A stretch of DNA of 64,000 nt from Siphlonurus alternatus. Taxonomy: Eukaryota > Arthropoda > Insecta > Ephemeroptera > Siphlonuridae. The position numbers were made by a program, and so were the translations under genes. Positions 1 to 13,449 of this stretch are shown here, one piece after another. Position 1 is the stretch's first letter. Each line of letters begins with the position of its first letter. The DNA is taken from assembly GCA_949825025.1 (NCBI GenBank), contig OX463780.1, positions 33,088,979 to 33,152,978 of the forward strand. The letters run 5' to 3'. The notes under the pieces are model-generated. The model was given only the letters and a program-made list of their open reading frames with translations, searched no databases and was not told the origin of the DNA.

Positions 1-1789
1 TAAATATTTTGAAACGTAACCCAAGAAAGTTTATTTCTGTTGTAAGATCAAAATACTAGTTTGAAAACCTCTGTATCTTATACCACTACTATAGTACAGC
101 AAATTATAATTTGCAAGAATTTTCTTTAACAGAACAAAACCTTCCTGTCTCGATATATTTTATTCTTCGTGACTATCTAGAATAAAAGAGGCAGCACCAT
201 TTTCATATCTGTCACTTCAATCTCGTGCTATAATGCACCCCCCTCACCACGTGGCCTCCTTTAAACCATGCACGCGCCGCTTCAAAACGACTCTAGAGGG
301 ACAACCTAGTCTTAAATAACAAATTTTATGTTCCATGTTGTTATAACATGTTTCCAGAATAGGAGTTTCCGTAGTTTTATGAACACCTCGAGACACCACA
401 AATTTTATTCCTTACTTGCTAGAGCTGCATCTTCAATAAAAACAGATTTGCAATTTTAGGAGCGCTGACTCCACCCATATCAAAGTTTTTGGTTCACTAA
501 GTCTTCATAGACTGCGTTGTATCGCCAACAAACAAAATAGAAATAAAGTTCGTGGTGTCCAGAGATGTATATAATATAATATTATAGTTGTAAGGCAAAT
601 AGGGGCACTCTTCCCCGATAATTTGGATTTAACATGGGTACGTGTTATATCACTTATATCTGTACCAATTTCTCTTAAATTTCAAAGTACTTGGAACTTT
701 TCAGTCTATCTCTTTCAGTTGCTAGATATACGATATTTTTCTAGACCCGTGCCTGCATATGCAATTAATGTTTGCAAAAAATTACTAACCATTTTCTGTG
801 TACAAAGTAAGATTATAAATAATAATAATAACAATATTATATTAATAATTTTAAACGCAATTCATCGAAATAAAAATTTGAATTTGAATTTAGTCTCTCA
901 TAAAATATACGCTCAGCATGAATATATATAATTTTATTTACGATTTAACTGTAAATATTAACATAATAGAATTTAAATTTCGTGATTATTAAAAAAATAT
1001 GAAAGGAATTAAATGTAAAGGATTTCATATACAAAAGAGAACTTCACATTTTTTTTAAATTCTCAATGAAAATTAACAAATCTTTTAATTAAAATTTATA
1101 AGCAGCAAATAATGGTTATTTACTATATATTCATTAAAACAAGATAATAATTATATATATTTTTGTATAAATTTATTGAAAATTAAGGAGGCGTGAAAAT
1201 TTAATTGGAGGAATTCAAATAATTATATTTGTAAGTAAAGGCTGACACTTTTCATAAGCAACGGTTCTAACAGTGGGGTGGATGAAGAACGGCAAGACAT
1301 GTTGAAATGACAGGCAGTACAACACAATCTCTTGACTTTCATTATTTACTTTAGCAGTTAATATAAATATATCCTTATTATCCATGAAAATAATTTAAAT
1401 TGAAATTAATTCATTTAAACTTAAAAAATTAATTTAAATTTATTAGAATAATATTATTCCAGATTATCATAAAACTTCAAAATAATTTATAAAAACAGTT
1501 CTTTAGCATAATACATTTCAACAAACAAAAAAAATTAAATTAAAAAAAAAAAAAATGAAAACCGATATAAATTTATCTTTTCCCTATTCCGTATCAAGTA
1601 TATTCTTATTTCAGATGAGATTTTTATTAAATGTACCGATACACCAGAGAAAATAAAATGCCCTTTTTCCCCTAAACGTTACTATTCATAGCTTTAAATG
1701 TCATCACTTCTTATCAACTGTCTATATGACCTGTCAGTGTATTGTTGTAATAGCCAGTCTCTTAAATATAAACATTTTGTACTTTCATC
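1..1789. other. AT-rich stretch, no gene seen
   Basis: This is AT-rich non-coding sequence. The open frames in it are short, low-complexity and without splice context. A small GC-richer patch lies at about 230-300. I see no gene or recognisable repeat. It may be intron of the putative minus-strand gene whose exons lie at 6103-6232 and above. Confidence 0.5.
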
Positions 1790-1805
1790 TCTGTACACAA
1801 ATATT

Positions 1806-2246
1806 ATATTTTATTTGTTTTGAGCAAACAACAATGAATTGAATTTATTCAATTTATTTTCTATGGTTCCATATTTACTAATTACTCACTATGTTTGAAA
1901 CTCCAAACCTTCCGAAACCCTATCTTCCTAACTTAGGCTTTTCGCGGGCTCTTCCAGAATGGGGAATGCCACGGTCTTGCAATCCATCCTGGCATTTGCC
2001 TGTGACTGAGGGAAAAGTGGAAACCTCAGCCAGATTGGACGCTACAACTTTTGTCAATTAACGGAAAGTGCAATGGTCCAAAGCCAGGGGAACCACATAG
2101 TGGAAAAGCGCAACCCCTAGGTTGGAAACGTTATTTTTTTTTTCATTTTTTTTTTAAATATTCACCCATCCAACTAATAACCGCGCTCGAACGTTACTTG
2201 ACTTCGGTGATCTGACGAGACCCGGTCAAGCGCACTACGCCACACC
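1806..2246 (-). mobile_element. 5S rRNA-derived SINE, full length with 16-bp TSD
   Basis: Read on the minus strand, positions 2246 to about 2160 closely follow the internal half of 5S rRNA. They contain GATCACCGAAGTCAAG, then GAGCGCGGTTATTAGT, then TGGATGGGTGA, which are the A box, intermediate element and C-box start of the 5S type 1 Pol III promoter. A poly-A-rich linker follows (about 2130-2160), then a unique body and tail down to 1806. The element is flanked by a perfect 16-bp direct repeat, TCTGTACACAAATATT, at 1790-1805 and 2247-2262. That is a target-site duplication of LINE-type retrotransposition. A second copy is at 35425-35757. The body (about 1930-2080) recalls the tails of other arthropod SINEs, but this is only from memory. 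Non-coding. Confidence 0.85.
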
Positions 2247-2262
2247 TCTGTACACAAATATT

Positions 2263-2930
2263 TAGATTATTTTAAAGTATCTGAACACATTTCACGGATA
2301 CATCAATTCCCACTACACACTATTTGTAAAAGTGTGTAAATAAAATTGACAGACGTAGAGATAGAGGCATGTACTGTGTATAATATATTATACATACGGA
2401 TATACGCAATTGCTTATTACCAGAGTACACGCGAATATATAAAAAGTAATTTTTTAATGTTTTTCTTAGGAAAAAAGTTGCATCTATACACTCATGTGTA
2501 CACAAACAAAGACAAAATTAATTTTTATAAATATTTGTCTTTCTAGTTTTGTTTATTATTATTTAGTACCTTCTGCTTTTCATTATCTTGGAGCAAACTT
2601 TTGTGAGTTCTTGACATCTCGGCAAACACAAACTTCAAAGTTTAACTTGTACAGAAAGGATAATCGTCAAGAAACAATGCGGGTACGATATAATATATAG
2701 TGATGTGAGTTAAGCCTGTTCAATACTCATATCAAACAACATAATCTTATCATTACAACAAAGAGCAAAGAAAGCTACTGAATTTCAAGTTTGTTGTTGT
2801 CAAGTGAAAATATAAACAAATTAAAATTGTCAATGACAAAAAAAAATGCGTATTTTCTGTTCAAAACTTATCAGTCTTATTACTAAATTCTTTAACGTAT
2901 GTTCATGAAGTTATTGTAATGAATAAAAAA
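2263..2930. other. AT-rich stretch, no gene seen
   Basis: Short open frames on both strands overlap each other and have AT-rich codon content with no splice or family signal. Nothing recognisable. Confidence 0.45.
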
Positions 2931-3263
2931 TGGACAACATACATGAAAATTTTTTATTGCAGAAATGAATAGAGGGCACCAAATTATGCTACTCTGAATT
3001 TTTTTCAGATTTTTTTTTAAACATATAGAACTATTTTTAAATAATTATTGAAAGTTCTGTAAGTTAAGTTGGCACCCCTGAATCCTTAATAAAAAGGGTA
3101 GGACCGAGACGCCTATTGACGCCTCCAGGGGGCGTGGCCGTACTTTCAATAATTATTTAAAAATAGTTCTGGTATTCAAAAGAATCTGAAAAAATTCAGA
3201 GTAGCATAATTTGGTACCCTCTATTCATTTCTACATTAAAAAATTTCATATATATGTTGTCCA
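2931..3263. mobile_element. Palindromic MITE-like element, family A copy 1
   Basis: Begins TGGACAACATACATGAAA and ends with the inverted counterpart ATGTTGTCCA. The two arms (about 2931-3055 and 3140-3263) are near-perfect inverted repeats containing CTGAATTTTTTTCAGATTTT and AATAATTATTGAAAGT. The loop (about 3070-3140) is GC-richer, with GGCACCCCTGAATCC and CTCCAGGGGGCGTGGCC. The same element with the same ends and loop is at 18448-18773, and related cores are at 26712-26828 and 34004-34328. It has no coding capacity, so it is read as a non-autonomous DNA element or foldback. I could not fix a target duplication. Confidence 0.75.
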
Positions 3264-4190
3264 TTAATGAATTGAAGATAAAAATATATATACTTTAAGA
3301 ATACATGTTAAATTACTTTTAAGCCTAAGCAATATTATATATTATATTTGTGAGTTAAATTTTATATCTGTACACCTGATACACATTTAATATGAAATAA
3401 ATTTATGTTTTCGATGAGTTTGATTTTGTCACTGAATTTGTGCCGTTAAAAAAGAATTTCATACTATAAGTAAATTGATTGAAATCGATTGAAACAGTAC
3501 CGATAATATAACATAATATAATTGGAACAAAAAATTCTTATCAAACCTTTTTATTACAAACTTGATGTTTTCCTTTAAAATTAATATATAGTATAATACG
3601 TATGTTTAAATATTTAAATGCACTTAACGTTAGAACACATTCTCAAAAATTAAGTTTGAGTACTTTTTTATGTAGTAACATTAATTTAATTATACTGTAT
3701 TTTTTATTTTAAAGGTCATTGAATAATCATTTATTAGGCATTGGATAATAAATAATAAAAATTGTATACTGCGTATAAAACTAGAAGAGAAGTAAGCACA
3801 CTTCACATGCTTGTTACATTTTAAAAACATTTATTTCTAAACAGAATTTTTTTTATACACTACTATATATTTTTTAAAATTTAATATTTATATAACGTCA
3901 CTTTTTTATTTAAGTTTTTATGAGATAAAATGTCTTTATATTCTAATAGCGTGTCCGTAAAGTTGTTTTGTTACTGCAAGTACATCGTGGTTAAATACTA
4001 CTGTCAAATTAAATTAATGTTCTTGACAGAAATAGACGAATATTCAAACTTTCTGGAACTGTGATCCTATTTGCCTTCAAATCTTTAGCAACAAATGATT
4101 TCTGAATTTCAAATTTAAAATAATAATTTAGAAACATTTCACTTGAGCTACTTCCGGTAAAAATATTAAATTGATTGAAGTTTATCTGGA
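3264..4190. other. AT-rich stretch, no gene seen
   Basis: Very AT-rich DNA with no convincing exon, RNA gene or repeat. Confidence 0.45.
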
Positions 4191-4315
4191 AGGGTAGCTC
4201 TCTAGCAGATTGCCGTGGGGTTTGCGCCACGAGCTTGCGTGACCTAACGCCTTCGGTACACGACACTATTAACTGTGAGCTGGCCGTGACCCAGGCCTGC
4301 TAAATTATTTACTAA
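4191..4315. other. GC-rich island of unknown nature
   Basis: A sharply GC-richer block in AT-rich surroundings. On the plus strand one frame is open through it to a stop at about 4303 and has four spaced cysteines. The minus strand is also open. No strong splice site frames it. It could be an exon fragment, an old repeat or a regulatory block. I do not recognise it. Confidence 0.25.
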
Positions 4316-5810
4316 TTCACTAAAGAAACAAACTTTACACGCTGCTCCAATATAACACTGTCAATTTATCCCTTGATTACGTTTGCTTTAAGGGATTTCG
4401 TTGTTAAACAGGAATTAATGATTTAATCATAATAAAATTACAATACATCCTTTCAATATTTGTATTTTTGAGAGAGCTTCAATGCTATATGTTATTTTTT
4501 TCTTTTGTTGCTTTTATAATATACTTAATTTTATTTACTTCTTTTCATTTTTCTCTATTTTCATTATAATAATATGAAAGCGAGTCACGAAAGAGTAATA
4601 CAGAAAGTTATACATCAGCTTACTCTCTATAAATACTAATATATAATCGTGGTTAATGCGACTAATTTAGGCTGGCGCTATGTAAACGTGGGTAGTGAGA
4701 AAGCTGGATATATCTTTCTTTGTGAATCGAGCCCATATTATATTTTACTTGTATAATAGTATATTTTACAGTGATGTTATTCATTTTAATTAATATTAAC
4801 ATATCTAAGCATAATTAAAACTGCTTCATGAAAGTTATTGAATGTATTATACTGTAGTGCAGTATATAACAAAATGAACTATATAATTGTATATAACCTT
4901 TATTGTAAGTAATTATTGCGATTGAAATAATGCGAGAATAATTCGCGTGCATGCAATAAACAATTATCATTATAATGTCAAACGCAATTCAATAACATGT
5001 TTTATAACAATGGAAGTCTAAAAATAAATATTGGCAGTTGTAGTTAACATAAATTAATAATAATCATCGTAATTTACATAAAATATCTTTCTTGTTTACA
5101 GCCATACAATTTTACTATAGTTATAGTTATAACATATAAGTTTTCTTGCTACTGAATAAAATGTTTACAGCAGGCTAAAAAAATAAAACTTTAGATACGT
5201 AAATGCGTCAAATATAAAGAAAATTTCAATAATTTAGACAGTTAACCGTTTAAAATATTTATACGTTTTGCCACATGTATTTTTATAGTGTTGATGTGTG
5301 TGTGTGAAACTTAAGTGATGATGTATATTGACAAGTTTTTTACCCTGAGCGAAATTGTTGTGAACAGCATCGATTCAAATTTAGTTCGGATCTCAGTATT
5401 TTTTTTTTTTTTTTTTTTTATCCGAGTTTTCTGTAGACAATATTTAAAAACTATTACGTTCTTTAAGTTTAAGGGGGTACTTAAATATTATAAAATAATA
5501 ATAAAATAATATTATAATTTCTCAAACATTATTTATCATCATTGTGTAACTGAAATGCATATAATGGTCAGCATCCATGATGACATCACCAATCCTTTGT
5601 CCTCCCATTTACTTACAAAAAAAGATTGGGCGCACGTAAGATCCTATACGGAGCAATTTTTCGATCGCTTATTGTTAACCCTCTAAATAAGTTATGTTTG
5701 CAAATTTAAAATTACGTATTGGCACTAACCTTTTACGTTTGCTGCTATACAAATTTCATTTTTTGCCTTGGTTCAGTTTAATTAAAGAGCAACTAAAGAA
5801 TTTCGCGGTA
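4316..5810. other. AT-rich stretch, no gene seen
   Basis: AT-rich, with a poly-T run of about 19 at 5400. No gene found. Confidence 0.45.
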
Positions 5811-5814
5811 GTAG

Positions 5815-5910
5815 TGTTTTGACTTCGAGCCTTCGAGCCGAAAAAACGTGCGCAGAAGGGTTGCGCGCCGATGCGCGGTCGTTGTAGCAGGAGTCAAAAT
5901 CAGCAAACGA
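5815..5910. repeat. Small GC-rich block bounded by TTTTGACT/AGTCAAAA
   Basis: A block with several CG dinucleotides, including GCGCGCCGATGCGCGG, bounded by the short inverted pair TTTTGACT and AGTCAAAA. It is compatible with a degenerate MITE. No second copy was seen. Confidence 0.25.
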
Positions 5911-6102
5911 GCATGGCGACTATATAATTTTTCTGATGGATACTTACCATTAACCATTACTCCCTATATATAATATCTATTGAGCTACTATGAGAAAATG
6001 TATATTCTGGGAACCTTAAGACTATAATATAAAAATATAAATAATATCCTATCAGTTGACATTTTTCGGACAGTGTAATCACTGACAGGTAGCGTCACTT
6101 AC

Positions 6103-6232
6103 CGGTAGTAGCAGCAGCATGTGCGGGGGCGGCAGTGGAGGAGGCATTCAGTGCCAGCCAGCACTCGGTCTCTCGGTCCGCCAAAATCCGCTCCAGAGGG
6201 TTGGCTGTCTCCGAGGCGTTGGTAGCTGCCAT
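6103..6232 (-). CDS. Putative coding exon of an unidentified minus-strand gene
   Basis: A 130-bp GC-rich island with a strong minus-strand donor (ACCG then GTAAGTGACG; the donor occupies 6097-6102). It is preceded by a good acceptor-like tract (TTCTCCATTTGTCTGTAG) directly before ATG at 6232. Read from that ATG it gives 43 codons plus one base, starting MAATNASETANPLERIL and ending in an Ala/Thr-rich run, with two N-glycosylation-type NAS sites. A stop codon lies directly upstream in frame, so it is either a first coding exon or an internal exon entered at this acceptor. It starts in phase 0, which matches the phase-0 end of the exon at 38185-38297. I do not recognise the protein. A second frame of the same strand is also open, so the frame choice is inferred from the ATG. 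Downstream exons would lie below coordinate 1. Confidence 0.5.
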
Positions 6233-9200
6233 CTACAGACAAATGGAGAACTCTCAGCAACTTTTCACCTTGGAAGGGGAGAAAATTATTATGGTTTTAA
6301 TTAATCTACACTCTATTGTTGTTTATTAATAGAAAGTGTTGAGTGAGTTTTGTCTTGCAGGGAGTAAAATAAATATAATTCCTCATAATTTATTTCATTG
6401 TTAAAACTGTGTAAGATGTAACAGGTAAATGACAGGTAATATGTGATCGTTTATCTGCATGATAAAGTTTATCATGAAATCTGTTGGGATAAAAAAATTC
6501 GGGTCCGAAGTGAATTCGCTTCCGGACGATAACGCCATAACTGACTGTTTTTCTTACTCCTTCCAAATTAATGATTCTCTCAATAGCTCAGGTATAAGGA
6601 TAATATTTAGCCTAACCTGAGAGTACATCTCGAGCATGAAGGAAATTCTTTTACGTCTCAAGGCACTGAAAATGCTACTTTTGCTTGATTGTCTGAAATT
6701 TTATAAGGTGTATGAAGATTTTCATTTTCAAGATTTGCAATGATTACCCAGTATACTGCATGGTACAGTTATTCCAATTTACATTTTTGCAGGTAATATG
6801 CATGAGGAGAGAACCATGGATCTCAAGAGATTTAAAAAAAATCTAGAACACTTAAAACGTTCACACTGTCAAAAGACGAAGAAAGAAAAAGAACTAAAAT
6901 TTTGTCAAATACAAGTCTGGTTAATATCATCTTATGGTGGTTTAAGTCTTATAAAACACCCTGTTTTGAGGTATACTACTTAAGTGTACTGTATTAATTA
7001 ATTAAAATATTCAACAATATTATTATGCAATTTGTACTGGATAGCCTAAATTTTCGATACGTTTTCATCTTGATCATCTAGATATACGTTCGTGAAGATG
7101 TAGGTAGGTGCATGCACTTTAATGATTGTTCCGCATCGATCCGTGTAATATAACAATTTCACGCAGAGTGACGAAGTGTCTCCCCCGAGGTGTGACGTCA
7201 CTTCACCAGCGCGACAATTTCACAACTTCAGGTGACGTGAACATAAGCTGGAAATTCACAACTTCTGCATGAATAATTAAACGATGACGATTCTTTTTGT
7301 TTTTTTTAAAGAAAAACTTTGCTCTGAGTGTTTTTATCTAGAAACAAATATTTCAAGAAAATTAATAGTTGGGGTGTTATAAGAAGCTATTGTAAGATTT
7401 CACAGAATAATTTAAAATACAACAACAATTTAAATAATATATTTTACTTTCAAAATGATTTATTACGTTTACAATTTATTTTAGTAAAAAAAAAATATAC
7501 ATTAGAGTGGTATTATATATACAAGTAAATACATACATATTTAAAAAAATGTTTTTAAGTTTGATTATATAAAATGAAATTGTAGAAACAAATAATATTG
7601 AATACACTAAATGAATACAATACATTATTATATTATTCTTGATTTACACAATGTCTTGAGTGCGTAATCTGTAATATTTGTAAGTATAATATTTAGAAAA
7701 AGAATAAGAAAAGGGGGGAGGTTGACTGGAAACAGAAGCAATAATATGAAAGCAATTTCACAGCTATAATAGAAGATCAAGTCTGTCTGCAAGCTTTGCT
7801 TCTTGAAGAATCTGGCAAGGAAAAAGATTATATGAAGGAGGAGTATCATCATCATCGATTCTGCATCGACTGCAGATGCTATGGAGAAAAATAAATTGAT
7901 AGGAAATCGTGTGTTAGCTCTCTCTTTCTCTCATCTCCACCAAAAATATTATACATTTTGGAGAGGATGGAGCTGAAAATAAAACCTCCCCCCCCCCCTT
8001 CCCCGTCTTCTACAAACTTCTTGACAAGCAGCTGACGAGTAGCAATAACATCGCATTATAAAAGACGCAAAATTTTCTCTTTCATAAAATGTTATAACAA
8101 AAATAAATTTTCATGTTTCATCTTGCCACAACTCTATGAAAAGAATTCCTTAGCTGTTGACTTTATTTTTATAACAAAATATAATTATATCAAAGCTAAA
8201 TAAATAAAACAATTTGTCGTATTTATGATAACAATGAAAAAAAAAAGTTATTATGAAACATTTACACTTCATATTCTATATTATTTATACATAATTACAA
8301 TTACGGTTAATTATTTGTGTTTTTTTTCATGAATTGTTTAGTTTTTTTGACTTTGTGCTGACAGTAATTGCACTGAAGAGAATTGGAAAGTTCGAAAATA
8401 AATGTTCCGGCATTTGAGCTTAGAACAGACAACCCACACACTTCATATTTCTATAATTTAGTCAAACTGGACTGTTTCGTCTAATGAAAGCTATCATCTG
8501 CATGGCTGTATTCTTTGAATTAAAAATATATCACATATCGTGACATAAAATCTGATTAACAAATTCTTAAGCTGAAAACAATAACATCTGATACTTTGAT
8601 TGAAAAAAATAAATATAACATATCATTATAATAAATATATAATATAGTTAAAGTATTTGTTTACTTGTTCTAGCAATTTGTAAATCTTAATTAACAATTA
8701 TCATGAATCAAGCAAGAAATTTATGATAATTCTGACTGAAAATGTTTTAAGTAATTTGTTAATTTGCTGGATTTTCTATACTCTAAAGTAAACATTATAA
8801 TGTTTACTAGATTTACATCGATATTTTTTTGTTATAATAATCAGTATGAGATTAAAATGCACTTACTCTGATTCCATACCTTCTTTACAACATGGCTAAC
8901 ACGTATATATTACTGGTACGAACATTTTCCTTATATATATATATATATTACAGGAATTAATATCATAAGTTCAAAACCTCTCTAATGGATTACTTGCTGG
9001 CATGCATGATAATTTTCAGCTTTCATTGTTGAGCTTTTTTTTTCATCTTACATTTTAATATTATTGAAAGCTGAATAAAATAAAAATCTCTTAACGAATT
9101 ACTTTACATACTTACAAAGTTTGTGTACTATATATTCATACAAAAAATATGGCATCCAATATACAGTACCAATGCATTGCATTTGTTTTTATTGATTTTT

Positions 9201-10148
9201 ATAGTTATATTTGTATATTTATAAATAATATATTGTAGCTCTAAAAATAAATTATTTATAGGGATTCACTTAACAACCTTCGAGAAGTGAAAAAAAAAAA
9301 AATCTTATAGGACTGTTTTTGAATCTCCAGCTTCTGACTTGTTATTTATGTACTTATGAAAGAAGAAATATAATAAAATAAATGAAAACTTGCAGCACCT
9401 ATATGTATAATATATATGTCATGTCATATCTTAACATTATAGTTCTCGTGCATACGCAATCGAATCAAGAATCAGATGAACCATCTGTACAGGGGACGTA
9501 AGGAAAATCTGAAGGTGAGTAATAATTCTCACTTGATTTGTATTTTTTTTAAAAAAATGCCTACTGTGGGTCGTAAAAAAATTAGAACTATTGCTGAAGA
9601 AAATCATTATAAGCTGTCCTATTATCTTTATCTGCGACTGTTCAGTATTATGGGATATTAGACAATTTACGGAAATGGGAGTATATATTATGATGCACTA
9701 ACTTAATTGCAGTAATATTATTTGTATGATGACAGTTATATTTATTATATATTAGAGTATAGTGCAAATTTTACAATGCAGAAATAATCTAAAAGAGGTA
9801 CAATTATTCCTAGAAGTTCCTACAGAAGTTCTTAGTATAATAAATTATTTATGCACGTATAACATAATATGATAATGTTTAAATTTCTATAGGAAAATTT
9901 ATGTTATTGTAACACATCGAGGTAGTGCACCTACGAAAAGAAAATAAGAAAATATTATCTCCGCATAGTAAAACGAGATGTACCATATGAGATATAAATT
10001 ATTTGAATGCTGTATGACTCGTTTTATTTCTACTTCTGTATTTTCCACCATGGAAGTCAAAGAGTTTTTTTTTTTTTTTTTCATAATAAGATCTAGATGA
10101 AAAGCAGCATATGAAAATTCAATGTAATATGGAATTAGAAAATGAAAT

Positions 10149-10184
<36 letters not shown>

Positions 10185-10560
10185 TCTTGATTATCAATAT
10201 TTACAACAATTGCTAGAAGATTATTAAATACTAATTAATTTTTATCATTCTTATGCCAAAAATTAATCAAATGAATCAGATTGTTTTATATTATGAATAT
10301 TTATTTTATTTGAATTAAATGTATTGATTCACCTTTAAACCTTTTTTTTAATGTCTTACATTTTAATTTATTTTGCTAGCCATTTTTTCCCTAATTATTA
10401 ATATAACACAACATTGAATTGTAAATATGCCATGAAAGGGAAAAATTATCTTTGAGTAATTTAAGGGTAAGGTAACACGCCCTATGTTAAAAAAAAAAAA
10501 CACACACACACACTTGAAAATTATGAAAAATATTTAACATGTTCTCCTCTACATCCCCTA
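6233..10560. other. AT-rich putative intron sequence
   Basis: AT-rich DNA with no recognised gene. It holds a GC-richer patch at about 7140-7260 containing the palindrome TGACGTCA (7193-7200), a C-rich run near 7988-8003, and an A27 run at 10154-10180. On the plus strand a short open segment at 9471-9514 ends in a good donor (CTGAAG then GTGAGTAATA), too little to call an exon. Confidence 0.4.
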
Positions 10561-10653
10561 TCAGTAGCTAAAATATCAGACTATATGCATATACAAATTC
10601 ATAACTAAAAAACTAGCTCGAATTTGTATACAGTCTGATATTTTAGCTACTGA
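10561..10653. repeat. 93-bp inverted repeat (hairpin)
   Basis: The arms are TCAGTAGCTAAAATATCAGA and TCTGATATTTTAGCTACTGA, extended by ATACAAATTC and GAATTTGTAT around a short loop. The match is nearly perfect over about 35 bp per arm. It is likely a very short MITE or foldback; I see no other copy. Confidence 0.7.
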
Positions 10654-13210
10654 CAGGTAAGCTAAATACAAAGCATCAAAACGACTTAAAATACAAGGTT
10701 TGATAAAATTTATTTTGTTTGTGTCACCATAAATAAATCTATGTGAATAATGCTGACATTTTCAAAACAATAGAAATATTATAATACTACTTTTAAAACT
10801 TTTTTTATGGTTGGTTGTAAAAAAACTTTTTTATATCACACCACATAAATTGCCACATTTTTTTACCGGTAAAGTTGTATAAATTTATGACATTTAAGAA
10901 TGATTTATCTACATATTTAAAATTATTTTGATATCTTTTATGCTTTATCACAATAAAAATCACAAGTAGTATTTGTTATGTTGATTTTAAGCACATTTCA
11001 CATGTCAATGTTATTTTAATATTGTTCGTTGAGAAGGGAAACCGAAATCATGAAATATAATTAATAATTTTACAAAGTCATTTCTCTGTATTTCCAGGCT
11101 TGTGTATTTTATATGCGATCGATAAAGAAGAACATAGAGAGAGAATTTTTATCAAATGTTTAATATTTCTTGCGTACAAATGTTGTATTATATTCACAGT
11201 ATTGGGACCAAAAAAAAAAAAAAAAAATGTAATGTATGCATGGCTTGAATATGCTGTAAAATAAATGATCCGGAAAAGAAATAAATGACATGAAGATTGT
11301 TGTTGTATAAAATAGTCTTTATTTTCCGAAATAATTGAAAAATCTACTAAAACTCAGAGACTTGATAAATGGCTTTAATAAAACACTACTTTTAATTCTG
11401 TATATTGAATCTATAAAAAGAATGGTTGATTTGTCACTTTGAAATCTCATTTGTTCCACCACAATGGCCGCATTGTTATTTTTAATGTTAGCATCATTCA
11501 CGAGTTGTTGTTTTTTATTGTAAAAAGTATTATTTAAAAGTAATCTAAAATGTTGTGTGCATACCATTTATATGACTTCCCTTGTGAATCAACCCTTGTT
11601 GAATTGAACAATAAGAGTGTATTGTTTTATTGTTATCATGATATTGGTACCACAGTACATGAGATAATAAAAAGCTATTTTACATGATGAAATAATATTT
11701 ATTTATATACCAAAGGTTATCATATAGCTTTGTTTATAAAAATATCAAATATAACTGTCAAACAAACAAAATAAATTACATTATATAAATAATATTATGT
11801 TATGTTTAATATTTTATTCTAAATTTAGATGAATTAATATATTGAATTAATTCAGTACTATATAATTATTATAATTAATGCAATTTCATTATAATACCAA
11901 TATAAATAGATTTTTCAGCATTGGCTACCAAAAGTAAATTATTACTAAAGTTCAAAAAAATTGGTCAAATTAATTTTATTTATTGTATTTCACTCATGTC
12001 CGGACATGTTATATAATATGAAACTAGACATTTTCCTCATTTATATTAATAAATGTTATCCAGTTATCCAGCGCGTAGTGTACACCAAGGCTTTTCATAA
12101 AAAAACAATTTTATGTCTTTCTACGAGGACTTGTATGCAAGAAATTTGTTTCAATTATTTAAAAAATATATGTATCTATTTTGTAAATTTGTAACATGTA
12201 ACAAAATGGCTTGCAGTAAGAAATATAAGAATGATTATGATCAAAATTGTATATCGGGTAAAGCCAGCTTTACCACACAAAATATTTAAATGAGAATTTA
12301 CTCATGCATTAAATAAAATAGAAATGTGTGTACTTTTTTTTATCAATACACTGTTTTCACATCAGTATGTTTCCCTTAAATTTAAAACCAAAATTAAAAA
12401 TTGTGAGAGATTATCCCTTATTTCAAATAATTAAATCCCAACATGGTTGTTGATGATATAAAATTCCTAAAAATAATATAATATAATAATAACGCTATTC
12501 GTATTCGCCGTATTCCTTATAGTAACTTATAATAAATATTTTTTCCATGTAATATACAAGCATAAAAATTTACGCACCCTAAATTATAAATCATATAATG
12601 TATATATTATTATACGTATTTTTTATATAAATAATTTAACACAGCTAGACTACATTATTATTATTAAATTCTAGTTTTACGCACGGTAAAATAAATATTT
12701 CATACCATACAATTTCTTTTATCTATAAGAATCGATGATAAAATTTTGAAGGCTGTCATGTTAATAGTGCATGTCTTAGATCAAACTGAAGATTTTGAAT
12801 GCAGAGTTGCCAAAAAAGTTTTGCATTACGATTTTGAAATTTGGAAAAAGAAGTTCAGAAATTTGATACATTTGGATATTGCTGGAGGGAACATTAATTT
12901 AATTGAACTGTATTTCTGTACGTCACTAATTCTGTCTGTAAACACATTTTAAGAACTCCAAGATTAAAATTTTCCTCACGTTCCATACAGAACAGATGGG
13001 TGGGCGTTTCTTTATTTACGAACAGACCTATTATATATGTACTGTGCTGATCATTAAAATTGAATAGACTCTAATGTTGGCTGTCGTTTCACCTATAATG
13101 ACAACTTATATATAATTTAAAATCCGTGCCTGATTTAAGAGAGAAAGACATGCATAAAGATATTTTTAATTTTGGAGGAAGTTAAGCTAATTTAAAGTAC
13201 AAATTCATCA
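10654..13210. other. AT-rich putative intron sequence
   Basis: AT-rich DNA. Open frames at 11319-11567, 11961-12194 and 12746-12952 have AT-driven composition and no splice or family support. No gene called. Confidence 0.4.
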
Positions 13211-13215
13211 CAACT

Positions 13216-13449
13216 TCACAGACTGCGTGATATTTCCCACAATGCAGTTGCTGCTTTCCCGAGGTATACTTGGCTGACTCGCTGACTGTATGCGTTAAAT
13301 TGCATGTTATTTTTAGCTTTATAAGATACGGAGTTCCTGTCCAGTAACGGACCCCCATTACATAGGGGCTGGATGACCTGCATCCAGACTGACCTCTCAG
13401 ACTGGACGAAAAGATGTGAAGGGAGGAGTGAGCAAAAACAACAAAACGA
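13216..13449 (-). CDS. Possible minus-strand terminal coding exon, unidentified
   Basis: A GC-richer block preceded on the minus strand by a good acceptor (CATTTACCATTTACTTGCAG, ending at 13450). From the first base, phase 0, the frame runs 77 codons to TGA at 13216-13218. It contains the segment VWMQVIQPLCNGGPLLDRN. A second frame of the same strand is also open (13182-13526), so the coding frame is uncertain. The phase-0 start is compatible with the phase-0 end of the exon at 38185-38297, so it could be an alternative terminal exon of that gene. No family recognised. It may equally be a degenerate repeat. Confidence 0.25.
   Translation of the reverse strand, partial: SFCCFCSLLPSHLFVQSERSVWMQVIQPLCNGGPLLDRNSVSYKAKNNMQFNAYSQRVSQVYLGKAATALWEISRSL

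Noticed and set aside
6119..6329. Plus-strand open frames over 6119-6329
   Set aside because: They are the opposite strand of the GC-rich minus-strand exon candidate, which has a proper ATG and a consensus donor.
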